From: Comamonadaceae bacterium
GTDB lineage: Bacteria; Pseudomonadota; Gammaproteobacteria; Burkholderiales; Burkholderiaceae_C
Direction of reading: 5' to 3'
DNA: 25,395 nt
Assembly (NCBI GenBank): GCA_947469815.1
Contig: CANIRI010000003.1
Span: 1-25,395 of the forward strand
A program made the position numbers and the translations under genes. Positions 19,070 through 25,395 of the stretch are shown here, piece by piece; the stretch's first letter is position 1, and each line of letters begins with the position of its first letter. The notes beneath the pieces were generated by a model. It ran no database searches. It was not told where the DNA came from and saw nothing but the letters and a program-made list of their open reading frames with translations.

Positions 19070-19094
19070 CCAGCGGGCTGGCCCAGCGGCTGGG
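19070..19094. repeat. Two tandem palindromes in the mlaB to yadG-like gap
   Basis: Positions 19070-19081 read CCAGC GG GCTGG and 19082-19094 read CCCAGC G GCTGGG: two adjacent near-identical palindromes with 5- and 6-bp arms. They fill much of the 60-bp gap. As RNA each could form only a short stem with a 3-4 nt loop, and no T run follows on the minus strand, so a terminator is not supported. A protein-binding site or a processing hairpin is possible. Confidence 0.5.
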
Positions 19095-19099
19095 GCAAT

Positions 19100-19366
19100 T
19101 CAGTGCCAGATGGTTTCGAGGCCGTAGACCGCAGCCAGGTCATACAGTCGCTGCGGAACGCCACGCAAATGAAATGCAGATCCTTGCGCACGCGCGCGGC
19201 GGGCCAGCTCCAACACCAGCGCAAGGGCGGCAGAGTCAAAATGCTGGAGGGCGGCGCAATCCACTGTCACAGGCTCGCCACGCAAGCGGGACAGCTGCGA
19301 CTCCCATCGGGCCAGTTGCACTGTCGCATGTGCATGCGTCAGGGTGGCGGGCAGGGATAAGTCCAT
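19100..19366 (-). CDS. mlaB: STAS-domain protein MlaB
   Basis: An 88-residue single STAS domain, the regulatory subunit that binds the MlaF ATPase in the MlaFEDB inner-membrane complex. The core strand and loop VDCAALQHFDSAALALVLEL has the Asp-Ser pair at the position of the STAS phosphorylation loop. It is the last mla gene. The stop codon of mlaC forms part of its TAAGG ribosome binding site 9 bp upstream, a sign of coupling. Small STAS proteins diverge quickly, so position is an important part of the call. Confidence 0.85.
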   Translation of the reverse strand: MDLSLPATLTHAHATVQLARWESQLSRLRGEPVTVDCAALQHFDSAALALVLELARRARAQGSAFHLRGVPQRLYDLAAVYGLETIWH

Positions 19367-19375
19367 GGGATGGCC

Positions 19376-20011
19376 TTATTTCTTGGCGTTGGACTTGTTG
19401 CGGTCCGACAAACTGGCGATCAATCCATCCAGTCCTTTGGCGTTGATTTCCTGGGCAAACTGCGTTCTGTAGGTATCCACCAGCCAGACGCCCATGACGT
19501 TGAGGTTGTAAATTTTCCAACCCGAACCCTGGCCCGGAGTTTTGACCAAACGGTAGTCCATTTGGATCACGTCACCACCGTTTTTGACATCGGTGCGCAC
19601 CACCAGTTCCTTGTCGTCCGCGCTACCGCGCAGCGGCTTCACTTCAACAGACTGATCACCCACCTGCGCCAAGGCACCGGAATAGGTTCGGGTCAACAAA
19701 ATTTTGAACTCTTCCTGCAGGCGCGTACGCTGTTCAGGGCTGGCCTGCCGCCAAGCAGGGCCTACAGCCGAAGCAGTCATGCGCGCAAAATCCAGGTTGG
19801 GCATGATCCGGGTGTCGACCAGTGCCATCACCCGGTTCACATCGCCGTTGCGCATGCCCTTATCGGCCTTGATGCTCTCCAACACATCGATCGAGACACG
19901 CTTGACGAATGCCTCGGGCGCCTCATCCTCGGCGCGCGCCGCCAGGGGCAGCAACATCCACACACTCAAAAACAAAACCAAGCAACGCAAACGCGTTCTA
20001 TCTACAGGCAT
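19376..20011 (-). CDS. mlaC: Periplasmic phospholipid-binding protein MlaC
   Basis: A 211-residue secreted protein of the Ttg2D/MlaC family. A signal peptide with a hydrophobic core at about 10-24 ends in ARA, with likely cleavage after Ala27. The mature part has the family pattern, including the middle segment EEFKILLTRTYSGAL and the late GWKIYNLNVMGVWLVDTYR. MlaC carries phospholipid across the periplasm between MlaA at the outer membrane and MlaFEDB at the inner membrane. GGAG is 8 nt before ATG 20011. The gene is 19 bp after mlaA and 9 bp before mlaB. Confidence 0.95.
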   Translation of the reverse strand: MPVDRTRLRCLVLFLSVWMLLPLAARAEDEAPEAFVKRVSIDVLESIKADKGMRNGDVNRVMALVDTRIMPNLDFARMTASAVGPAWRQASPEQRTRLQEEFKILLTRTYSGALAQVGDQSVEVKPLRGSADDKELVVRTDVKNGGDVIQMDYRLVKTPGQGSGWKIYNLNVMGVWLVDTYRTQFAQEINAKGLDGLIASLSDRNKSNAKK

Positions 20012-20030
20012 CGCGATTCTCCATATTCAT

Positions 20031-20753
20031 TCAAGGTCGGGGCTCATCATCCGCCGGTGAGTCTTCATCGGGCGGGCTGCCATCGTATTGCAAATAACGT
20101 TGGCGTTGCAAATACACATCCCGAATGAATGAATAGCCATCCAGCGCAGCGCCATCCACCGCGTTGCTGGCACCCAAATACGTGGCACGGGTGTCCACTA
20201 CATTCAGCAGGGTCAGGGTATCCCGTGTGGCGGCTTCCGAGAACTGGTTGGTGAGATTGGCGCTGTAATCCACCGGAAAAGCAGCAACCCCGCGCAAGGT
20301 GTTCGGCCCTAACAGCGGCAACACCACATAAGGCCCGGGTTGGACGCCCCAGCGCCCCAAGGTGGTTCCAAAGTCGGCCTTGTGGCGCTCAATCTTCAGA
20401 TCCGTGGCCACATCGAACAGCCCCAAAACGCCGACTGTGGTGTTCACAAACACCCGGCTGATGCTGTCACCGGTCTCCCGCTTGCGTCCGGCCAAAGCGT
20501 TGTTCACCGCCGACCAGACATCGCTCAAATTACCGAAAAAGTTGTGCACGCCTTTGCGGGCAAAACTGGGCACCACATCGCGGTAGACGGTGGCCACCGG
20601 CTTCAGGACGATGCGGTCCAGCTTGTCGTTGAAACTGAAAACGCTGCGGTTCATGGATTCCCAGGGGTCCCGCTCGTCCGGGGTTTGCACCGTGGCGCAG
20701 CCCGACAAGACCACCAGCGCGACGCAGCACATGCGCCTCCAGCGCAGATTCAT
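20031..20753 (-). CDS. mlaA: Outer-membrane lipoprotein MlaA (VacJ)
   Basis: A 240-residue lipoprotein. The signal peptide ends in the lipobox LSGC with Cys19 lipidated. The MlaA core follows: DPWESMNRSVFSFNDKLD, GVHNFFGNLSDVWSAVNNAL, and GPYVVLPLLGPNTLRG, all typical of VacJ proteins. MlaA sits in the outer membrane and removes phospholipids from the outer leaflet. The C-terminal tail is rich in Asp, Glu and Pro. In E. coli mlaA is away from the other mla genes; here it lies between mlaD and mlaC and overlaps mlaD by 4 bp. Confidence 0.96.
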   Translation of the reverse strand: MNLRWRRMCCVALVVLSGCATVQTPDERDPWESMNRSVFSFNDKLDRIVLKPVATVYRDVVPSFARKGVHNFFGNLSDVWSAVNNALAGRKRETGDSISRVFVNTTVGVLGLFDVATDLKIERHKADFGTTLGRWGVQPGPYVVLPLLGPNTLRGVAAFPVDYSANLTNQFSEAATRDTLTLLNVVDTRATYLGASNAVDGAALDGYSFIRDVYLQRQRYLQYDGSPPDEDSPADDEPRP

Positions 20754-21229
20754 TTACTGCCCCCGCTGGTCGGACCGTCGGCGGCCTTGCTGTACAAAAA
20801 CTGGCTGATGAGGTTCTCCAGAACCACTGCGGACTGGGTTTGGCTGATGGTGTCGCCGTCCACCAGATTATCGGCCTCAGCACCGGCCTCAATGCCGATG
20901 TACTGCTCGCCAAGCAGGCCGCTGGTCAAAATTTTCAAGGTGCTGTCCTTCGGAAAGGCATAACGCTGATCCATGCGCAGTATGACCCGCGCCTGGTAGC
21001 TCTTGTCATCGAAGCGAATGGCGTCCACATGGCCCACCACCACGCCACTGCTTTTGACGGGGGCTTTGGGTTTGAGGCCACCAATATTGTCAAAAGGGGC
21101 TGTGACCTGGTAGGTCGTGGCCCATTGAAAGCTCAGCAAATTGGCAGATTTCAATGCCAGAAATACCAAAGCAAGCGCGCCCAATAGGACAAACAAGCCC
21201 ACCCACACATCATTTTTTGAACGTTCCAT
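20750..21229 (-). CDS. mlaD: MCE-domain phospholipid transport protein MlaD
   Basis: A 159-residue protein with one N-terminal membrane helix (about 8-25) and a single MCE domain (about 39-115) containing FDNIGGLKPKAPVKSSGVVVG and LTSGLLGEQYIGIE. MlaD forms a hexameric ring in the periplasm on top of MlaE and guides lipid to or from MlaC. AGGA overlaps the mlaE stop just upstream, 13 bp before the ATG. The C-terminal helix with VVLENLISQFLYSKA resembles the pore-lining helix of known MlaD. Confidence 0.97.
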   Translation of the reverse strand: MERSKNDVWVGLFVLLGALALVFLALKSANLLSFQWATTYQVTAPFDNIGGLKPKAPVKSSGVVVGHVDAIRFDDKSYQARVILRMDQRYAFPKDSTLKILTSGLLGEQYIGIEAGAEADNLVDGDTISQTQSAVVLENLISQFLYSKAADGPTSGGSK

Positions 21230-21242
21230 AGCGCTTGTTTTC

Positions 21243-22040
21243 CTAGATACTGAACATCAAAGCGGTCAACACAAAATCCAGGGCCAGCACCGTCAGCGAC
21301 GCCAGGACGACCGTGCGGGTGGTAGCCAACGACACACCCTCGGGGGTTGGCTGGGCCACAAACCCTTGCAGCAGTGCAATAAAACTGACCGCCAAACCAA
21401 AAATCACACTTTTAATCACGCCGTTACCCACGTCCGCCCACACGTCCACCCCGCTTTGCATCTGGCTCCAGAAGGCCCCCGCGTCCACGCCAATCATGAC
21501 CACGCCGACCAGCCATCCGCCGAGAATACCCATGGCCGAAAAAATCGCGGCCAGCAGGGGCATGGCAATCACAGCACCCCAAAATCGCGGGGCCAGAATG
21601 CGCCGCACGGGATCCACCGCCATCATCTCCATCGCGCTGAGCTGCTCGCCCGCCTTCATCAGGCCGATCTCCGCGGTGAGCGAGGTCCCGGCGCGTCCTG
21701 CAAATAAGAGCGCGGCGATGACCGGGCCGAGTTCACGCACCAGGCTCAAGGCCACCAAAAGACCCAGCGCCTCCGACGAGCCGTATCGTTGCAAGGTGTA
21801 ATACCCCTGCAAAGCCAACACAAAGCCCACGAAGGTGCCCGATACCATGATGATGGCCAGTGAGTAGTTGCCCATGAAATGGATTTGGTCGGTCACCAGC
21901 CGCAGCCTGCGCAACAATGCGGTGCCGGGCCACAGGAGGCGGGCAAACAAGCGCGCGCCATAACCCCAGTCAGCCAAGGCCAAACGCGAAGCAAACCCGA
22001 TTTCAGCAGGATGCCACCGGCTGCGTGCAGGCGATTTCAT
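21243..22040 (-). CDS. mlaE: Phospholipid ABC transporter permease MlaE
   Basis: A 265-residue inner-membrane permease of the MlaE/YrbE family. The conserved block QGYYTLQRYGSSEALG and the cytoplasmic coupling region RAGTSLTAEIGLMKAGEQLSAM with AVDPVRRILAPRFWG are intact. It dimerises and binds MlaF and MlaD. The ATG overlaps the mlaF stop by 4 bp. Length is normal. Confidence 0.97.
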   Translation of the reverse strand: MKSPARSRWHPAEIGFASRLALADWGYGARLFARLLWPGTALLRRLRLVTDQIHFMGNYSLAIIMVSGTFVGFVLALQGYYTLQRYGSSEALGLLVALSLVRELGPVIAALLFAGRAGTSLTAEIGLMKAGEQLSAMEMMAVDPVRRILAPRFWGAVIAMPLLAAIFSAMGILGGWLVGVVMIGVDAGAFWSQMQSGVDVWADVGNGVIKSVIFGLAVSFIALLQGFVAQPTPEGVSLATTRTVVLASLTVLALDFVLTALMFSI

Positions 22041-22879
22041 CCGAATCGCTCCACATGAAAATCGTCCGCCAATGATTGGGCCGGGTAATGGAATGCCACC
22101 GGACCGGTCGGCAGGGCGTTGACAAACTGGTGCACCAGTGCATCGGTGCTGTGGAGCACTTCATCCGGGGTGCCGGCAGCGGCGACCTTGCCGTTGGCCA
22201 GAATCACCACGTGGTCGGCAATCTGAAAAGTTTCATGCAGGTCATGGGAGACGACCACGCTGGTCAAGCCCATGGCATCGTTGAGCTTGCGAATCAGCCG
22301 CGCGGTGGTTCCCAGCGAAATCGGGTCCAAACCGGCGAAGGGTTCGTCGTACATCAGCAGTTCGGGGTCCAGCGCAATGGCGCGGGCCAGCGCCACCCGC
22401 CGGGCCATGCCACCGGAAATTTCAGACGGCATCAGATCCCGCGCGCCACGCAGGCCAACCGCATTGAGTTTCATCAGCACGATGTCGCGCAGCATGGCTG
22501 CTGGCAGATCTGTATGTTCGCGCAAAGGAAAGGCCACATTGTCAAACACACTCAAATCGGTGAACAAGGCACCGAACTGGAACAACATGCCCATGCGGCG
22601 GCGGGCGGCAAACAAGGCGTCCTGATCCAGCGTCCCCACATCTTGCTGCGCCTGGGTACTGCCTTGCGGCCCGGCCAGCAACAACTGTCCGCTTTGGGCC
22701 CGGTACTGCCCACCGATCAATCGCAACACCGTGGTTTTCCCGCCACCGGAAGCGCCCATGAGTGCAGTGACTTTTCCTGTGGGAATCGACAGACTGACGC
22801 CGTCCAGAATCCTCCGCGCGCCGTAGCCGAAGCAAACTTCTTTCAGTTCAACCAGTGGAATTGGTGGCGTACTTGGCAT
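22037..22879 (-). CDS. mlaF: Phospholipid ABC transporter ATP-binding protein MlaF
   Basis: A 280-residue ATPase of the MlaFEDB complex. Walker A GASGGGKT is at 42-49, Q-loop LFQFG near 99-103, signature ISGGM at 154-158, Walker B LLMYDEP at 174-180 and the switch His in VVSHDLHET. The start is uncertain: ATG 22879 gives the usual N-terminus, ATG 22924 and TTG 22930 are in frame, and none has a clear Shine-Dalgarno. It is the first mla gene, 113 bp after gltD, the largest gap in the minus-strand run and the likely place for an mla promoter. Confidence 0.95.
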   Translation of the reverse strand: MPSTPPIPLVELKEVCFGYGARRILDGVSLSIPTGKVTALMGASGGGKTTVLRLIGGQYRAQSGQLLLAGPQGSTQAQQDVGTLDQDALFAARRRMGMLFQFGALFTDLSVFDNVAFPLREHTDLPAAMLRDIVLMKLNAVGLRGARDLMPSEISGGMARRVALARAIALDPELLMYDEPFAGLDPISLGTTARLIRKLNDAMGLTSVVVSHDLHETFQIADHVVILANGKVAAAGTPDEVLHSTDALVHQFVNALPTGPVAFHYPAQSLADDFHVERFG

Positions 22880-22992
22880 GTAAAGCGCTGTTGCTGACGC
22901 CTGGAGCGGCGAGACAACAACCATTATCAATTAGTTTTGTGATGCCGGGCCAGCCCCACAAGCCACTAAGCCAAGCCCGCCAAGTTCGCCGC
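22880..22992 (-). promoter_or_regulatory. gltD to mlaF intergenic region, possible mla promoter
   Basis: This 113-bp gap is the largest between genes in the window. On the minus strand it contains GATAAT (22928-22923), a five-of-six match to a -10 box in an AT-rich patch, but no good -35 at the right distance. If used, it would exclude the upstream mlaF starts and leave ATG 22879. A GC-rich stretch with short self-complementary parts (GGGC and GCCC around 22950) lies between, without a T run. Support is weak. Confidence 0.3.
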
Positions 22993-24456
22993 CTAGCGCG
23001 GTAAGACGCTGCTACCCATCAGGAAAGCGTCGACCGAGCGGGCCGCCTGCCGACCCTCACGAATCGCCCACACAACCAGCGACTGTCCACGCCGCATATC
23101 ACCGGCGGCAAACACTTTGGGCACATTGGTCCCATATCCGCCTTCGTCCGTGTGCGCGCGGGCGTTGCCCCGGGCATCTTTGGTGACGCCAAACGCACTC
23201 AGCACACTGGCAACCGGGTTGACAAAGCCCATAGCGAGCAAGACCAAGTCGGCTTTGACGATTTTTTCAGAGCCGGGAATTTCCACCATTTTGCCGCCCT
23301 GCCATTCGACCCGCACGGTTTTCACGCCGGTGACCTTACCCTTCGCGCCCACAAACTCCTTGGTGGAAATCGCGAATTCGCGCTCGCATCCCTCTTCGTG
23401 GCTGGAGCTGGTGCGCAATTTGAGTGGCCAGTAGGGCCAGGTCATAGGGCGGTTTTCTTCCACCGGTGGCTCCGGCATGACTTCGAACTGCACAACCTCG
23501 ACCGCACCATGGCGGTTGGAGGTGCCCACGCAATCGCTGCCGGTGTCGCCGCCGCCGATGACCACCACGTGTTTGCCATCCGCACGCAGTTGGGTTTTGA
23601 GCTTGTCGCCCGCATTGACCTTGTTTTGCTGGGGCAGGAACTCCATCGCAAAATGGATGCCGTTGAGATCGCGCCCCGGTACCGGCAGGTCCCGCGACTG
23701 TTCCGAGCCGCCGGTCAGCAAGACGGCATCGAATTCGCTTTGCAACTGACTGGCGCTCACCGTCTCTTTGGACCAGTTGGTCACTTTCGAGTCCTGGGGC
23801 CATTCGCCCACCATGACGCCAGTGCGAAAAACCACGCCCTCGGCTTGCATCTGCTCCACGCGCCGGTCGATGTGCGACTTCTCCATCTTGAAGTCCGGAA
23901 TGCCGTAGCGCAGCAAGCCACCCACCCGGTCGTTCTTCTCGAACACCGTGACCGCATGCCCCACGCGGGCGAGTTGCTGGGCCGCTGCCAGACCGGCCGG
24001 CCCGGAACCAACCACCGCGACGCTTTTGCCAGTTTTGTGCGTAGGCAACTGGGGGTTCACCCAACCCTCCGCCCAGGCCCGGTCGATGATGGCGTGTTCG
24101 ATGGATTTGATGCCCACCGCATCGTCATTCACATTCAAAGTGCACGCCGCTTCACAAGGGGCCGGGCAAATGCGGCCGGTGAATTCAGGGAAATTATTGG
24201 TGCTGTGCAAAACATCAATGGCAGCGCGCCAGTCGTTCTGGAATACCAGTTCGTTGAAATCCGGGATGATGTTGTTGACAGGACAGCCGCTGTTGCAAAA
24301 CGGTGTGCCGCAATCCATGCAGCGCGCGCCTTGCACCTTGGCCTGTTCGGGGCTGAGCGCAATGACAAACTCCGCGTAGTTTTTGACCCGCTCGGGGACA
24401 GGCTTGTAGCCCTCTTCGATGCGCTCAAACTCTTTGAAACCGGTAATCTTTCCCAT
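22993..24456 (-). CDS. gltD: Glutamate synthase small subunit GltD
   Basis: A 487-residue flavoprotein that takes electrons from NADPH and passes them through iron-sulfur clusters to GltB. Cysteine groups for the clusters are Cys46, 49, 54 and 58 (CMDCGTPFC...GCP) and Cys97, 101 and 105 (CPAPCEAAC). FAD binding is at GSGPAG (150-155), and the NADPH-binding Rossmann motif is [13 protein letters not shown]. The late [16 protein letters not shown] segment is standard. AAGGAC is a good Shine-Dalgarno for ATG 24456. It is 35 bp after gltB. Confidence 0.98.
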   Translation of the reverse strand: MGKITGFKEFERIEEGYKPVPERVKNYAEFVIALSPEQAKVQGARCMDCGTPFCNSGCPVNNIIPDFNELVFQNDWRAAIDVLHSTNNFPEFTGRICPAPCEAACTLNVNDDAVGIKSIEHAIIDRAWAEGWVNPQLPTHKTGKSVAVVGSGPAGLAAAQQLARVGHAVTVFEKNDRVGGLLRYGIPDFKMEKSHIDRRVEQMQAEGVVFRTGVMVGEWPQDSKVTNWSKETVSASQLQSEFDAVLLTGGSEQSRDLPVPGRDLNGIHFAMEFLPQQNKVNAGDKLKTQLRADGKHVVVIGGGDTGSDCVGTSNRHGAVEVVQFEVMPEPPVEENRPMTWPYWPLKLRTSSSHEEGCEREFAISTKEFVGAKGKVTGVKTVRVEWQGGKMVEIPGSEKIVKADLVLLAMGFVNPVASVLSAFGVTKDARGNARAHTDEGGYGTNVPKVFAAGDMRRGQSLVVWAIREGRQAARSVDAFLMGSSVLPR

Positions 24457-24491
24457 GGTCTAGTCCTTGGATGTTGCTGTACTTCCGCGGC

Positions 24492-25395
24492 TTATCCGGC
24501 CACGGCCTGCGTCGCTGTCTTTTTGGCGTGGATCTCTGCCAGCGCGCGTTGGTATTCCTTGGGGAAGACCTTCACGAATTTGGCGCGGGCGGCATCCCAG
24601 TCGTCCAACAAGGCGCGGGCCCGGTTGCTGCCAGTCCAGCGGTTATGTTCGGCCAGCAGACGGCGCACAGTCGCCTCATCGGTGTCGCCCAGATGCCAGA
24701 TACCGCGGTCCATGCTGTGCTCCTGCTCTTGCGCCGGTAGAACGGTCTTGAGGTCCACCATGGCCGTGTTACAGCGGCTGGCGAACTGCCCGTCCTCGTC
24801 ATACACGTAGGCTATGCCACCGCTCATGCCGGCAGCAAAATTACGTCCGGTTTGGCCCAGCACCAGCACAGTCCCGCCCGTCATGTATTCGCAACCGTGG
24901 TCGCCCGTTCCTTCCACTACGGCCGTCGCTCCCGACAAACGCACCGCGAAGCGCTCACCGGCCACCCCACTGAGAAAAGCTTCCCCCGCAGTGGCACCGT
25001 ACATCACGGTGTTACCCACAATCGTGTTGCGCAGGGCGTCACCCCGGAAATCAATGCTCGGGCGTACGACCACGCGGCCTCCGGACAAGCCTTTGCCGGT
25101 GTAGTCGTTGGCGTCGCCAATCAGATACAGCGTGATGCCCTTGCACAAGAACGCACCGAAGGACTGGCCGCCGGTACCCTCCAGTTGGATGCGGATCGTG
25201 TCGTCGGGCAGGCCTTCCGGATGCACCTGGGTCACCGCCCCGGACAACATGGCGCCCACGGAGCGGTTGACGTTGCGCGCGACTTCCATGAACTGCACTT
25301 TTTCGCCTTTGTCGATGGCGGCGCGGCTTTTCTCAATCAGCACTTTGTCCAGGGCTTTGTCCAAACCGTGGTCTTGTGTGTCCACATGGAACAGC
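24492..25395 (-). CDS. gltB: Glutamate synthase large subunit GltB (partial, C-terminal 300 residues)
   Basis: The 3' end of a gene of normally about 1,500 codons that runs in from the right edge; the frame is open to 25395. What is present is the C-terminal GXGXG beta-helix domain, with repeats such as [49 protein letters not shown] and [20 protein letters not shown], followed by the helical tail. GltB uses glutamine and 2-oxoglutarate to make two glutamates with GltD. The synthase and FMN/Fe-S domains lie outside the window. Confidence 0.97.
   Translation of the reverse strand, partial: LFHVDTQDHGLDKALDKVLIEKSRAAIDKGEKVQFMEVARNVNRSVGAMLSGAVTQVHPEGLPDDTIRIQLEGTGGQSFGAFLCKGITLYLIGDANDYTGKGLSGGRVVVRPSIDFRGDALRNTIVGNTVMYGATAGEAFLSGVAGERFAVRLSGATAVVEGTGDHGCEYMTGGTVLVLGQTGRNFAAGMSGGIAYVYDEDGQFASRCNTAMVDLKTVLPAQEQEHSMDRGIWHLGDTDEATVRRLLAEHNRWTGSNRARALLDDWDAARAKFVKVFPKEYQRALAEIHAKKTATQAVAG

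Noticed and set aside
23152..24810. Plus-strand open frame of 552 codons opposite gltD and gltB
   Set aside because: gltD and gltB are unmistakable on the other strand, and the antisense product shows no motif.

Overview
The window looks like chromosomal backbone of a GC-rich betaproteobacterium, most likely Burkholderiales and probably Comamonadaceae. This is inferred from gene content, gene order and protein character: short-form HisG, separate HisI and HisE, a complete mla cluster carrying its own mlaA, an IbaG/MurA/his/hinT/tat string, and a BMP-type ABC importer. No rRNA, tRNA, CRISPR array, insertion sequence, phage gene or integrase was found. Nearly every base is coding; the largest gap between genes is about 113 bp.

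Layout. (1) Positions 1-3893, minus strand: a BMP-family nucleoside/purine-type ABC importer in the order ATPase, permease, permease, substrate-binding lipoprotein, with the lipoprotein cut by the left edge. (2) Positions 3967-6184, plus strand: a two-gene island of a pirin and a membrane-anchored DegS-like HtrA protease. (3) Positions 6193-25395, minus strand: an unbroken run of 26 co-directional genes. Read in the direction of transcription it is gltB (partial), gltD, mlaF-E-D-A-C-B, a YadG/YadH-type ABC-2 exporter, ibaG, murA, hisG-D-C-B-H-A, a hexose-6-phosphate mutarotase-like gene, hisF-I-E, hinT, tatA-B-C.

How the genes work together. GltBD makes glutamate from glutamine and 2-oxoglutarate. 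The Mla proteins keep the outer membrane asymmetric by moving phospholipid between the two membranes. MurA commits UDP-GlcNAc to peptidoglycan, and IbaG is its usual BolA-family neighbour. The his genes cover the pathway from PRPP to histidinol and on to histidine, except the histidinol-phosphate phosphatase and the HisZ subunit that short HisG needs. HinT is a nucleotide hydrolase and TatABC exports folded proteins. Many junctions are stop/start overlaps (ATGA, TGATG or 8 bp), which suggests translational coupling.

Novelty. Most of this is conserved housekeeping sequence, and I do not see a convincing new system. The points most worth checking are the mutarotase gene wedged between hisA and hisF, the ABC-2 exporter wedged between mlaB and ibaG, the GTG start without Shine-Dalgarno on tatB beside a strong one on tatA, the symmetric stop-codon element where degS and tatC converge, and a pair of tandem palindromes between mlaB and the exporter.
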